Positions 33,061-45,200 of a stretch of DNA of 64,000 nucleotides are shown here, piece after piece. This DNA is from Morella rubra (Eukaryota; Streptophyta; Magnoliopsida; Fagales; Myricaceae), in NCBI GenBank assembly GCA_003952965.2, contig CM025849.1, forward strand, positions 15,365,064 to 15,429,063, written 5' to 3'. The first letter of the stretch is position 1. Each line of letters begins with the position of its first letter. A program made the position numbers and the translations under genes. The notes beneath the pieces were generated by a model that made no database searches, had not been told where the DNA came from, and saw nothing but the letters and a program-made list of their open reading frames with translations.

Positions 33061-34429
33061 GACCCTTCGTAAATTTAGAACTTTTAACCTGTTGGTGGCC
33101 TTGATCTAACTCTTTTCCATGCTATGAAGCTTCTCAATAATACTCTTACAAAACTAACTGTCCTGCAGGATTATAAGAAAAGATGATTAACTCGTATAAG
33201 GAAGCGCGTGCCCAAGGAATATCTCATTAAGAGTACAACCCTATTTTTATCGTTGACAGTAAGCATGACTATTACTAGATTAATTAAAAGCACATTAGCG
33301 ATATGAAATGATCTATGTGTCTACTATCAAGCATGTGTTGGGATACAATTTTAGAGTAAGGCCATTTGATGATGGGGGACAAATACAATTTGCTCATAAA
33401 TGTCTTTCAGTGATTAAGATTTACGGTGTACAAAACTAAAAGTATATCCAAGCCAAAGCTCAGTAGCTTGTATCATCTGAAATATATTGATGTCATGTAC
33501 CTCTCATCCATTACACAAGGAAATGGAGAGCTTAGTTAGTAGAGTCTCACAAATTAACATTTGAAGACCAAACTTGACATGCAGAAGCACAAAGGTAGAC
33601 AAGCTTAATTTGTAAGTTCTATCAAAGGTTAAGAGTGGTAAAGGCTAAAGCAGGTTATTTATTGGAGTGCTTCAACTATTAGAAAAATATATAAGAAATA
33701 AGCCTAAAGCAGTGTTTTGCATTCCTCTTAATACGCAGGTAGTTTTAGCTTTTTAGAATTATTAGTAGATTGCAAATCAATGTTCTGTGAATAAAAAGAT
33801 AAAAGATAACAGCATAAACTAGAATTGTGAATAATACTGTCACATAGACTTGTAAGTGAGAATAAATGGGGCTGGTGTTACTGCACATTTGCTAAATGAG
33901 TAAACAGTTAAAAATATATATAAAAATCACGCTCCTTACCTGAAACAACATATAACACCATTAAATTTAATTTACGTGTAATTTGGAATAGCATAGAGTT
34001 AATGGGAGAGACAAAAGAAAGTGACTCGGTATTAAAAGGAACATCTGCTTGGCGTAAGTCTCCTTTGCTACAGGACACAAACACATCATTTAGCTAACTT
34101 CATCTTCTATGAGAGGAAAAGAAGAATGTTCAAAACAAAGAATGAAATTTTTATTATACCGTGATTTCCAAAAAATCATTGTTGACATATGAAAGTTAAC
34201 ATCTCTTACATTTCTATATAACTAGATAAAAAAAACAAAAGGCCGATAGGCATGGAAAATAAAACAGGAACAATGGACATATCTTGCTCTGAGATCTGCT
34301 CATTACTCTCTAGACTCCACCAGTAGTTAGTCTTTTTGACTCTGCAGTTTTGGGGGGCAAATCGGCATAATAATCTAATGACTAATCTCCCCATGATAGG
34401 CGAATATTTCACACCAAGTCAACAAGGTC
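33061..34429. other. Spacer, nothing recognised
   Basis: AT-rich sequence without coding resemblance on either strand. A minus-strand open frame at 34206-34412 has no family resemblance. Confidence 0.5.
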
Positions 34430-34780
34430 TAGATATTTTTCCATTCAATGAAAGATGAATACAGAATTGAACCTAAGAATGAGCATTATGGTTGTATGAT
34501 AAACCTTCTCGGCCATGCTGGGCATTTAGAAGAAGCATATGAGCTTGTAAAAAACATGAAGATTAAGCCAGATCTTGTCTCATGGGGAACTTTTCTTGGT
34601 GCCTACAGACTCCACGATAACATTGCTTTAGGAGAGGACACGAACATCGTTTTTGGATTGCAAGAATCTTGCAGATTCGGGTACATATGTCCTCTACTAC
34701 TTTCCAAATCGCTGAACATAGTCAAAGAAATGGCGAACAAGAGTAATTCTCAAATCACAGAGATCTTATGCCAAGAATGA
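34430..34780 (+). pseudogene. PPR protein fragment (PLS-type, C-terminal repeats and E motif)
   Basis: The first about 65 codons read as classical PLS-class pentatricopeptide repeat text: HYGCMINLLGHAGHLEEAYE, LVKNMKIKPD and SWGTFLGAYRLHDNI, which is the penultimate L/S repeat running into the E motif. After about 34640 the similarity stops, although the frame stays open to 34780. Nothing upstream continues the repeats. PPR proteins act in organelle RNA editing and processing; this piece lacks nearly all of the protein and is probably a fragment or a captured exon. Confidence 0.7.
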
Positions 34781-35099
34781 TCCTGAGAATTTGGCTTGTG
34801 GAGGAAAGGTGACCAGGTTACATGTAGTGTGGAGTTCGAAGCTATGAGTGCTATAGTAATTTAAAGTTTGGTTCGCTGACCAGGAACCCAAAGTTGACTT
34901 GTGGTGGAGATGTGAGTCTTTAACTTTGATGATTCTGACTGAGTGGTGGAAGATCCATGGGCTTTACTGACGGGAGGTTGTCTTCCGAAACTTGCACGTG
35001 GCTGAAACTATTGATTCTTGTAGTGAGCTTCCAAGACTCGGATTTTCTCTGGCTCAAAATAAAAGTAGAGAAAAATAGCAATTAACATAGAAACATCAC
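34781..35099. other. Spacer between PPR fragment and copia fragment
   Basis: No coding sequence is recognised. A 'gttcgctgaccaggaacccaaagttgact' phrase and 'gtggtgga' words repeat loosely. It may be intron or retroelement tail. Confidence 0.35.
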
Positions 35100-37240
35100 T
35101 ATTTCACCTAATCACTATTTTCAATAACAAAGACATATGGTGATGATAAGAAGGTTGTATACCAAATCGGAGTTCATATGGTGACTTATTATCCAAAAGA
35201 GGAGATGATAATCTGTTAATGTGGTTGCAAGAATGCAGTCACTCCAAAAAAATAAGAGGAAGACCTGCTTGTAATCGAAGAGCTCTAGTTATATTGAGCA
35301 AATGTTGGTGTTTTCGTTCAACTCAACCATTTTGTTGAGGAGTGGCTACACAAGAGTATTGATGAACAGCACCCTTAGAGGCAAAAAATTGAGAGATGTT
35401 AAACTCAGATCCAAAATATGTACAAATGGTTTTGATCTGAGTCTGAAACTGAGTTTTAACCAAATGAAAGAAGTTTTGAATATGTCTAGAGGTCTAAGAC
35501 TTAGAATTAAGCAAATACACCCAAGTGCAACAACTAAAGTCATCAACAATGGTGAGGAAGAAATGAGCACCATGGTTGTCTTGAGCTGCAAAATGAACCC
35601 CAGAGATCACAATGCACGAGTTCAAAAATAGCAGCAGCTTTATTAACAAATATTGAAAAATAAGGTTTAAGTTGTTTAGCTAGTGGGCAGATTGTACAAT
35701 GATGAGGTTTAGATGAATCAATGTTAGATATACAATCTTTGAGAAAAAACATTTGAGAAAAAGAGGGTGACCAAGTCTATAATGCCACAAATTGACATTA
35801 GAATTATTTGATGAAACAGAAACACGAGATGTGGATTGAGTAGCATCAGCATGTTGGATCAAATGATATAAACCACCATGCTCCTTAGCCAAACCAATCA
35901 TCATCCAATTGCTTAGGTCCTGTATAAAGAGGTGATATGAAGAAAAATCAAACAACAAATAATTGTTTGATTAAAGAGTTGACAGATACAATATTAAAAG
36001 AGAAGGATGAAATAACAAGCACATTCTGTAAAAGAATGTTAGGAGAAACCTGCACAGTGCCTATATGAGAAACTCGAGCAAAAGAGCCATTTGGCATTCT
36101 AACAGAAGAAGAAACAGATGAGGTAATAGTTGTGAGCTTTGAGATAGATGATACCATGTGATCAGTTGCACCGATATCCACAATCCAAGTGGAAACAGAG
36201 GAGGATATAGTACCTGCCATTTTAACCATTGCTTTGTCATGAAAGGTCAAATTCTCTTGAAAAATAGAGGTTTGCTAAGATGGATCCAATGAAGGAATAG
36301 GAGCCAATAGCTACTGGCATTGTTCTTTTGTGAATAGAAAATTAGTTGGAGATTAAGTTGCCACATGATTGGCAAAACTTGAAGAACTATAGGTCATAAT
36401 TCTTTGTTTGTAACCCAGGGGATAACCATATAGTTTGTAGCACTTGTCAATAGTATGACCAATGAAACTATAGTGACTACATGTAGGTTTATCGTTACGC
36501 AGATTAGGTCAATTGTAACTCTAAGTGCGTTTGAGAAAAGCACTAGTTTTCACAATATGTGGATTAGTAGATGAAATGTCTCACTGCCTTTCTTCTTGAA
36601 CAATCAACAAAAACACTTTATTGATTGAAAGCAAGGGTTCAATTAGCAAGATTTGACCACGAATATGAGAGTACGAGTCTTTCAATCCCGTCAAGAGCTG
36701 CTTAATGTGTTCTTGATTATAGGCTTCACTTAACTCTTTTATAGCATCGCAAGAACAAATTGGATTTTGTTTGTAGTTTGATAGTTCTTCACATAGTGCC
36801 TTCAGTTTGGTACAATACACACTCACAGTAGAATGACCTTGAGATAAAGAAGTAATGGATTTTTTAATTTGAAAAATTCATGGTCCATTACCTTGAGAAA
36901 ATTTCTCATGTAAATCCTTCTATATATCAATCGTTGTGTCCATGTAGAGAACATTGTCAGCCAATTCTTTAGAGACTAAGTTGAGTAGCCATGATGCAAC
37001 CATATTGTTGCGTCGAGTCCAAATCAAGTAGGTAGCAATAGAAGAACTTGGTTTTGGAAAAGTATTGCACCAGGAGAATCAGGAAATAAGGACATGAATT
37101 GTTGTTGAAGAAGTAGAATGTGGTGTTTCGGAAGCCATCTAATGCACAGATGCCATATAAAATTCTGTTTAATATGAACAAAAAGGTTGAAGGTAAAATG
37201 CAAAGATGAGCAAGAGAGTTGAGAGTCAAAGAAATTCAAT
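35100..37240 (-). pseudogene. Ty1/copia gag-protease-integrase fragment
   Basis: The minus strand reads, in order from about 37240: gag-like text; a UBN2-type gag segment (36826-36581, VYCTKLKALCEELSNY); the protease region with WIVDIGATDHM (36190-36158), where the usual D-S-G has become D-I-G; the gag-pre-integrase H-x3-H region (LWHYRLGHP, 35790) and C-x2-C (CTICPLAKQ, 35700); the start of the integrase core (FELVHCDLWG, 35632); and an integrase tail (ERKHQHLLNITRAL) near 35300. Frames change at least four times, and reverse transcriptase and RNase H are absent. This is an inactive 5' half-element; its leader or LTR was hit by the hAT insertion at 37284. Confidence 0.82.
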
Positions 37241-37283
37241 ATATTGAAGTCAGTTATTTGTTCCTATAGCACATTGTTATTTA

Positions 37284-40200
37284 CAGGGGTGAGCAAACCA
37301 CCGGCAGTATGTGGTTTAACTGCTACTGCTACCACTTCCAGCACCGCTGGGCGGCCACCGCTCCCCAGCGGTACCGGTAGTGATACCATCCCCTAGGAAA
37401 ACTCGGGGATATCAGCAGTGACGGTGACCCCACTATCATGCGCTGGGACACCGCCTCCACCGAGTTTTTGATTTTTTTTTTATTTTTTTAATCAAAACAT
37501 GTCATTTGATTATTATAGAGTAAAAAAAAAAATGTATCTTCAAAAATCAAAACCGTAAATTCCTAAAAAAATTCGACCACTCTCTCCCTTTCTTTTTCAA
37601 TTTGACGGCAACAGCCCTGCCCCCTTTGGCCTCCTCAGTTCTCTTCTCCCTTTCCTTCGTAGTTCGCCCTAGCCCCCAGCCATGCCACCATCTTGCTGAA
37701 GCTGCAGAAGGCGTTGACCTGAAGCTGCCATGTGTCTCTCTCTCCTTGCTGTGTGTCTCCTTCTCTCTCTCATCTCAGTAACTTCTTTTGATCTCTCTCT
37801 TATCTCCCTTGCCATGTGTCATTACTCTATGTCCATTGGCGTGTGTCATTTGTTTTGAGTTTTTGTTAATTTGTTTTGATTCTTAATTCATTTTGTGATG
37901 TTTAATTGTTTATAGTATATTTGTAGTGTTGCTGTGTTGGGGATATATGATTACAAATTTGTGGTTGTTTACTTATTTATTTGTGAGATTTTAGGGTTTT
38001 GAATTTTTGATGTTTTAATGAATGGTGTGAGGGAATTGTTGCAATTAGGGGCTTTGTTTGTGTAGTTTATTGTTGCAATTAAGGGTAGTATCTATGAATT
38101 ATTATTAACTTATTATTGCTAGGGTTTGGGATTAATTTGTAGATTTGTTAATTGATTAGCTACTGTTGTGAAATTAGGGGTGTGACTTTGTTAATTTTGT
38201 GCTAAAATTTAATTCATAAGTGGTTGAGGTTCATAGATTCAGATTTAAGTTTATCTATAATTTATTTATCTTGTTTCACTAATTCGTTGTGCTTGATTCG
38301 AAATTCATTTCAGATGGACACTACTATGAGTGGAGCGAGTGGTGGCAGCTTTACAACACCCACTAGTTCTAGTACTGATGTGGGTAGTGCTAGTGCTAGT
38401 GGTCCTTCACCCACCATCGAAGTTGAGCCATCTCCGTCTGGACCTACCCGTTTTACGTCACCATCTACTGACTCAATGGGTGTAGCAACTACAAATGACC
38501 CACGTGGGCTACCACCCCTACATCCTCAATCTAAAAAGAGAAAGAATTCTAAGGAGTCGCTAGTGTGGGAGCACTTCACCAGGATTCCACAAGCACCGGA
38601 GGCCAATCCACTAATGGCTCAAGCTAAGTGCAACTATTGTGGTAAGTTATTTCCATGTCATCACAAAAAAAAAAATGGAACTTCGGGGTTGTGGCAACAT
38701 AATCATGCATGCTTGTTTTATAAGAGGAAGGTTGGTCAGTTGGATTTGGGCCAAATGTTGTTAAAATCATGATGCTTCAAAAGCCACTGAGAGTGATGTG
38801 GAGTGATGGATGTGACCTAAAAGTTTGATGAGAAGTGTATTAGGCATTTGATTGCAATGATGATAATTGTTGATGAGTTGCCTTTTTATTACTGTTCAAA
38901 AGAAAAGGGTTTAGGAATTTGATTAATTACCTTGAGCCAAAGTTTAAGACTCCCTCTAGATATACAGTGATGAGGGATTGTATGCAATTGTATTTGGATA
39001 AGAGGGCTAAGTTGAGACATGTTTAAAGTCAATGGGAATAGGGTTTGTTTCACAACAAATACTTGGACTTCGATTCAGAACTTTATTTACGTGTGTGTGA
39101 CGGGTCATTTTATTGATACTAGTTGGACTTTGCATAAGAGGGTGTTATCTTTTCGAAAAAGTAGAAGACCATAAGGGTGCCACCATTGCTAAGGAGTTAG
39201 AGGATTCCATGTTTGATTGGGGGATTGAGAGGATCCTCATAATTAAGGTGGATAAAGCCGCTGCTAATGATGCTACCATTGATCAAATGAAAAAGAGCCA
39301 GTTGCATGGAGATGGGGTTGTATGTGGCCATGATTTTATACTTTTGAGATGTCTTACTCATATTTTGAACTTGATAGTGACGGAGGGTTTGGGACCCACC
39401 ACATTTGATGATTGGGAGCATATTCGTGACTTCATTAAATTTTTAAAATTGTTTTATAATGTGACGTTGAGGATGTCGGGGTCAATTGTGTCTATTGCTA
39501 ATTTTTATTTTGAAGAGTTAGCTAAGATTCATAGGCATTTGACGAAATACTGTTGCAGTGGAGATATGTCGCTTGAGGAGATGGCTTTACGCATGATGAC
39601 AAAGTATCACAAGTATTGGGGTGACCTTGTGAAAGTGAATAGGTTGCTGTTTGTTGCAACTATGCTTGATCCCCACTTCAAAGTGATGATGTTGGAGTAT
39701 TGTTTTAAGAAAGTAATGGGAGAGGAGGGGGCGTGGCACAACGTCTATTGTGAGAGGCACCTTTGACCACTTGTTTGAAGAATATAGTGGTGGCCATAGC
39801 AGTAGTTCCATGGATTTGGCCCATTTTGGACATGATGTAACCATGGGAGGACATGGGACAAGGGATGATAAGGAGGATTGGAATGACTTTGATGACTATA
39901 AGGTATCTCAAACTACATTGGACTCTAAATCTAAGGTGGGTATTTGATGGAGTCTGTTGAGGCTAAGTCCCCTACATTCGATATTCTCATGTGGTGGAAG
40001 GTGAACTTTGTGACATATCCTACCCTTACCCGCATAGCTCGTGACGTGTTGGCGATTTCTATCATGACTGTGCCTTATGAGTCTGTATTTAGTATTGGAG
40101 GGCGATTATTAGATCCATTTCGGAGTTCCTTAGCACCAAGCACTACCCAAGGTCTTATTTGTTCACAAAATTGGTTGAGGAGCGACCTTGTTGCAGATGA

Positions 40201-41296
40201 GGATGAAATGACTTAAGATATGAATGAAGATCCACAAAGTTACAGGATGGACGTAGGTAATTCTTTTGTTTGACTATAAATCTATAATCTATTAATTTGG
40301 TTACTTACTTGCAATTTTTTTGAATATTTGACTTTATTTGTTAATTGATTCTGACTTTGTGTAATTTGGTGTTTGTAGAGTTATCCAAATTGACGTCAGA
40401 TGTTCTAACGATCATTGATTAGGAGGATGGAAAGTGGAGTAGGATTACTAGATTAGAACTTACTACTTAGTAGCATTTTGAAACTTCGACTTGCATTTGT
40501 TTGTTTGAATGTGCTATTGAACATTTAACTTTATTATGATATGTGTTGTGAATTGGTATATTAGGTTTGTGGATTGGTTAAATGTTAATTACTTGCATTA
40601 CATTATTTAGGTTTGTGGAATGTAGATTGCTAATTTATATTTATTTAATTAATACGTGTTGTGGATTATTAATTTAATGTGGAATGTGGATTGCTTAATT
40701 AGGTTTGTGGATTCTTAAGAAGAAAAAGGCCATAAGATACAAACTTCTATGGCCATAATCTAATATGGTCATAGAGATATTACATTGTGGCCAACATTTC
40801 TCAAATAAATACTAATTGTCTAATTTTTTTCCCTTTGCACTTTGCATTTTGCATTTTGGCTTTTCTCCAACCAAATTATCAATTATTAAATATTAGGTAC
40901 TTTTTTTTTAATAACAAAGCAACACTTATTTTGGCTTAAAAAATTGGACATGACAGTCACACAAACACAAAAAAATAGACTCAAAATTGATAGAGAGGCC
41001 AAAATTGTTTAAGTTATTTGGGCTTAGTTAACCCATATTTTTTTACTCACAAAACTGCTAAAAAAGAGGCCCAGATTCGGTCTAAACGAATGGGCTAAAA
41101 AGGCGTTAGAGAAAAGGCCAAAAAAAAATCCAAAAATAACTATTTGGGCTCAAAAATCCCATAAAATGCAGGCCCACATATGGGCAGTTCAACCGGAACC
41201 GCGGTTGAACCGCCCAAACAGTAGCCGCAACCCCCAAGCGGGGACCATAGCGGTTGGGGGCACAACCGCTCCTGTTAGCACCGCTACACAGCCCTA
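37284..41296 (+). mobile_element. 4.0-kb hAT transposon with near-perfect 8-bp target duplication
   Basis: The ends are CAGGGGTG on the left and, inverted from the right, TAGGGCTG. They are flanked by GTTATTTA (37276-37283) and GTTATATA (41297-41304), which agree at 7 of 8 positions. Both subterminal zones are GC-rich with 'accgct' and 'gcggt' words (37300-37450 and 41180-41290), in contrast to the AT-rich core. The interior codes for a BED-finger hAT transposase (38314-40216, broken). The element sits in the leader/LTR side of the minus-strand copia fragment, so it is younger than that element. Confidence 0.87.
38314..40216 (+). pseudogene. hAT transposase, BED-finger RICESLEEPER-like, broken
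   Basis: It starts MDTTMSGASGG at 38314 with a Ser/Thr/Pro-rich head. The BED zinc finger follows (SLVWEHFTRI, CNYCGKLF, GLWQHNHAC; 38559-38725), with a frame loss at about 38770. The RNase-H-like domain resumes at 39020-39766 (WTSIQNFIYVCVTGHF, LTHILNLIV, then a DUF4413-like stretch). The C-terminal dimerisation domain lies at 39990-40216 (YPTLTRIARDVLAISI, ESVFSIGGRLLDPFRSSL). Several frame breaks exclude function. Domesticated RICESLEEPER-type genes occur in plants, but the TIRs and target duplication around this copy show a transposon, not a host gene. Confidence 0.87.
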
Positions 41297-41304
41297 GTTA
41301 TATA

Positions 41305-42311
41305 CATGCTAAATTGTACAACAAACTTAGCTCTGTCAAACTATATAATCAGCTCGATGAAAAACTAATTTCATCTACTTGAGCTGAACAGTTTACATGA
41401 TCTAAAATAATAATCGGTGTGAGCTCCCACCCCATCATAAGGGGCAGTTGTGACAGCCCCATGAAAATCACAACCGCCCGATGAAAATGTCCATGCAAAG
41501 TTGTAAAATGTTATAGGTAATCCAAGTGATTTCAATAGTCTAATTTCTTGTGTCGTATTTCGTTGACAAGTCTAATTTGTAGGCTACATTCCATCTTTGC
41601 CCCCGAAGAACTCTTTTTTATGTTTTTCTCTTCGTCCCCGTCCAAAGAATATCAATATATGAATGCAACCAAATTTCGACACTTGACAAATTACTCTACA
41701 ACCGTGAATAGTAAACCCGACATGCTATGAAATTCTTGTTGTTGTTTCTACATTATTCAAATTTCACCATTTTCATGTATGATATTAGGCTGCGAACGTA
41801 GAGAAACCATGCCGTTACAAAAGCAAGGTGACAATTGAAAACCGAATTTAGATCAGGTCAGTTGAAAAGGATAGTTGGGGGACCAAGAGAGGCCCACCCA
41901 CATCAGAGCTTATGTGCAATCCGTCGAGAAAAGATTTGGTTGTAGAAGCCAAATTCTAAATTCTTATAAGTATCGGTTATGATTTAAAGAAACTAAGATA
42001 ACGGTTCAAAACCGGTCACGTCATTTTACGAGAATGAGTTACCACTAAAAAAATCCAATTTTATTTCACTTCATTAAATGAGGCATAACCAAATTCTGAC
42101 TATTGGATTTATTTTATTAAATCTTGATCGGTACTTATACAAACTTAGAATAACTCTTCTTAGAATTGAATCTTTTAAGATCCCGTAAATCTTGAGGTTG
42201 ACTTTGCTGTTCATAATTTGATTGGGTTCTTCAATTGGACAAAAGAACGTTTTTTTTTTTTTTTTGGGTTATCCACCACCACCCTCTGCCGCCCACTTGC
42301 AGAAAAAAAAA
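41305..42311. other. Spacer, possibly copia LTR at the left
   Basis: The first about 150 bases after the hAT element may be the rest of the copia leader or LTR (minus strand 'tatatagtttgacag' resembles a TATA region). From 41430 on no family is recognised. A T-run at 42250-42265 precedes the next open frame. Confidence 0.35.
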
Positions 42312-42476
42312 ATGGCAACAGTAGGCATCTCTCGAACAGTAGTCATATCAATGATATCAAGGGCTCCACTCGCAAACGGATCTTCAAACCCTTTGATCTT
42401 TGCCATGCCCAAGTCCAACCAACCCAATTGTGCTTCACCACTAACTGCTCGCGTCACGACCATGGCTTGGGGATAA
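42312..42476 (+). other. Possible organelle transit-peptide-like small frame (54 codons)
   Basis: The frame starts MATVGISRTVVISMISRAPL and ends TARVTTMAWG. It is rich in Ser, Thr, Ala and Arg and has no Asp or Glu in 54 codons, a pattern typical of chloroplast transit peptides. The stop comes at once after MAWG, and no splice donor in a suitable frame is obvious, so it may be the first-exon remnant of a plastid-protein gene or chance. I recognise no specific family. Confidence 0.3.
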
Positions 42477-43184
42477 GGTCTGTTCAGTCCATTTCTTCCT
42501 TGGTCTGTCTTCTGTTTTGAACAAGTCCGAAGCACGAGAATAAAACCCAAATTAGAAAAATGCTTTTTTTTTCCTGCTGGACAGATAACTCTGCAAAATA
42601 TTGAGAGAATAATAATATAAATATTTTTTTCTTTTCGGAGGGGAATGTATCAGATTTCAGTCAAACAACCCAAAAAGGCCATAACGAGACAGGCATTCCA
42701 GCGGTAAGAACTCCAAACAACGATTTTTATTTTTATTTTTTATTCGTCTAAAAGGAGTTGCAGACTTACAAGGAACAAAATCGGAGAAAGAGAGACTACC
42801 GCAGATAGTGATCGGAAAATATATTGGCAAAGCCTGCGAATCGGTTTGAAGGCAGCAACATTAAACAAGAACTGTACTATCGGACTCAAAACTCCTCCTG
42901 AAGCGAGACCAAGTCAACGCGGAATTATGAGGAAGAAAAAAACGAATTGACTCGGACAACATGATTGCCCACGATACACGCCAACTGGAATCAAATCCTT
43001 AAATGTCAGATACAACTCCTACAAGACAAAGGAAAAGAAAGAGGAAACTAACTTCAACTCCCCAACACCAGAGGCAAGCGCTTGTTCACCCAATTTTTGG
43101 ACCCCAGGTTCCAATTATTCGTATTCTTCCCTCTCCCAAGAGTCCAAGAAAGCCAAACGCCTCATTCTCTCTGCTACCATCCCC
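42477..43184 (+). promoter_or_regulatory. Upstream region of the DUF3511 gene
   Basis: No other gene is seen in these 700 bases. A CT/AC-rich leader-like zone lies at about 43000-43184, just before the start codon, as expected of a 5' UTR. An AT-rich stretch with 'aataatataaatattt' near 42605 is a possible, unproven promoter zone. Confidence 0.35.
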
Positions 43185-43541
43185 ATGGAAGACTACAACA
43201 GATCAAGGCCACATGGGGACGGGATGATGCAGATTCAGAGCTATCAAGAGCCACCACCCGGCGGACCACCCTCTGGCTATGATCTCAGGTCCTACAGTAC
43301 CCCCTATCCACACACCGAGATGAGCAACAGCAGGGACTTGAAGCTCAAGAAAGGGAAGAGTAGTGGGTCGCCAAAAACACCTTCAAAGCCTTGGATTTTT
43401 GGCGACCCTGAGTTCCAGAGAAAGAAGAGGGTTGCCAGCTATAAGATGTACTCTGTGGAGGGCAAAATGAAGGGGTCCTTTAGAAGAAGCTTCAGGTGGC
43501 TTAAGGATAAGTACACCCGGGTGGTTTATGGCTGGTGGTGA
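43185..43541 (+). CDS. DUF3511-domain small plant protein
   Basis: Intact 118-codon single-exon gene. The N-terminal half (residues 1-55) is rich in Pro, Gly, Tyr and Ser (EPPPGGPPSGYDLRSYST) and probably disordered. A basic linker follows (LKLKKGKSSGSPK). The C-terminal 48 residues are the DUF3511 domain: KPWIFGDPEFQRKKRVASYK, MYSVEGKMKGSFRRSFRWLK, DKYTRVVYGWW. The protein ends in the conserved YGWW tail, so the stop is natural. The family is plant-specific and strongly basic, with no established biochemical function; induction by stress is reported for some members. The start chosen gives MEDYNRS; upstream codons in frame have no conserved text. Likely functional. Confidence 0.92.
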   Translation: MEDYNRSRPHGDGMMQIQSYQEPPPGGPPSGYDLRSYSTPYPHTEMSNSRDLKLKKGKSSGSPKTPSKPWIFGDPEFQRKKRVASYKMYSVEGKMKGSFRRSFRWLKDKYTRVVYGWW

Positions 43542-44229
43542 TGATTCTTGGGGTATCGATAGTTTTCTTCTCTCTTCCTGTATGTTAAAAGTTCCACTTG
43601 ACACTCAAATTTTGTGTCATCAACTGAATTTCTAAATTTCTGGCGAGGATTATAGATTCATAATTTGGCTTGTTCAATCCACTACATAGTAAATACGAGA
43701 ATTGGCTCCTGGAAAGATCATCTTCTTTCAGGCTCTAAATATATTTGTAAGTTGTTTATATAAGGGTTGAGGCTGGTGTGATGAAAGGCTCTTCATGTCC
43801 TTAGATGTTACCTGACATTGTTAAGCCACCTATGTGGACTGTTTGTTCTCTAATTTTGGCTCAGCTTGTACAAAATAAATGGCCGAGTTTGGTTTCTTTT
43901 CTGAAGAAAGGAGGTTGCTTTTTCGTACTCATTGATCAGAACTACTGGTTGCGGTGTTCTTTACATTTGGTTAGCTGGGTTCGGTGGGGAGGATCGGTTT
44001 GTAGGATGTTTCTGTTGCAGGTTTTGCATAGTATTATATGAGCTTGAAATTCGTGTCTTCTTTCGAGTGGATGAAACTTACTGAACTCCAAAAAAGAACT
44101 TTCTCGTGCCCAGACCATCAAGCCATTTGAACCTGTAATTTGTAGTCCAGAAGAAATGAGCGGCAAGTTCGTTCTGGTTTAGGAGTTTAGTGGGAGTTTA
44201 GTTGTTGTAACTTTTGTGGAGATAACTCA
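43542..44229. other. 3' UTR and flank of the DUF3511 gene
   Basis: The transcript's 3' UTR probably covers the first 200-300 bases. No further gene is recognised. Open frames at 43805-44041 (plus) and 43942-44166 (minus) overlap each other and show no family resemblance. Confidence 0.4.
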
Positions 44230-44400
44230 AGGGTTGGCTTGGGTGGTCAGAACCTAGGGCCTAGGGGTGTGCCCTCTCAAGTCTCAAATTCAAATCCCTC
44301 GGTGCAAATAATTTCTTGAAGTCAGCTTCAAAGCGAAGTCGAACTTACTTGACGTGTGTGGCTTGGGTGGCCATTGATTTGCAGTAGGGTTGAACCCAAC
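44230..44400 (+). mobile_element. tRNA-derived SINE
   Basis: A Pol III box A-like TGGCTTGGGTGG lies at 44235-44246, and a box B-like AATTCAAATCC at 44288-44298. The text between and after ('ggcctaggggtgtgccctctcaa', 'tcggtgcaaataattt') follows the pattern of common plant SINEs. A second, partial 'gtggcttgggtggcca' at 44358 suggests a dimeric structure. The 3' end is not sharply defined. Confidence 0.62.
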
Positions 44401-45044
44401 TTGTGTGGATACTGAATCAGGTTCGATCGAGTTTAAGAATTAGAGATTTATCTTGTTGGGGATTCTTTTTGAGTGTCCAATAAATTGACTTGAGGAAAGC
44501 TGTGGGTTTTCTTTGGTTAGGTTTGTATAAGTTGGGTTCGTTGCAAATAAGTTTTAGCTATAGTTTTTGTGTATTCGTTTTTTCTTCATTAGTTTTGACG
44601 GTGAATTTAATGTAAAGGTACGACGAAACACAAAAATAAAATATGGGTTATAAAGTGTCACTATCTCAAAACTTGAGATTGTAAAGTGTAATTTTTCCTA
44701 TTATATTTTATCATCGAAGAAAAAGATCAATATATCTAAATTCTGCATTTTTTTAGCTCCAAGTCATTGCCTTCCCTCATTTAAAAATCAGTTAATTTAG
44801 GCTCTATTATTAGCTTCATCACTGATTGATTTTGTTTGCCTTTCTCTCTTTTCATCGGCTGTTGCCTAACCCAAGGTAGGGGAAAAAAATGAAATTCGGG
44901 GAAGACAACTTCTCTTTGAAAATTTAAGTGGATGAGGAAGTTTATTTCTATTAGCCTGTGACTTTCCAATTTTTCAAATCTATATCTTTACAACTAATTT
45001 ATCAAAACTACTAGATGATTAGGCCTTAGGCTCCGTTTGTTTTA
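44401..45044. other. Spacer, nothing coding
   Basis: AT-rich DNA. The part near 44650-44700 ('gggttataaagtgtcac ... gattgtaaagtgtaattttt') resembles the arms of the 16376-type Mutator MITEs but has no clear ends. Confidence 0.4.
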
Positions 45045-45200
45045 ACGCAAATGTGGTGACTTAATGGTTGGAAGGTGGTCATAAATATCACCTTGTGAGT
45101 TCTAGATTTTGGGTTCAAACTTTGACAAGTCTCACAATCATTTGGAATGTACCACGCCACGAAGACGTGTCTAGATTTAAGTGGACTAGAATGATGACAC
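45045..45200 (+). mobile_element. Second SINE-like element
   Basis: Box A-like TGACTTAATGGTTGG (45056-45070) and box B-like GGTTCAAACTT (45112-45122) are spaced about as in tRNA-derived SINEs. The tail ('gaagacgtgtctagatttaagtgg') is the kind of non-tRNA body seen in plant SINEs. Ends are not defined. Confidence 0.5.

Noticed and set aside
38314-40216. Domesticated RICESLEEPER-type gene
   Set aside because: Frame breaks plus TIRs and a target duplication around it mark an ordinary inactive hAT element.
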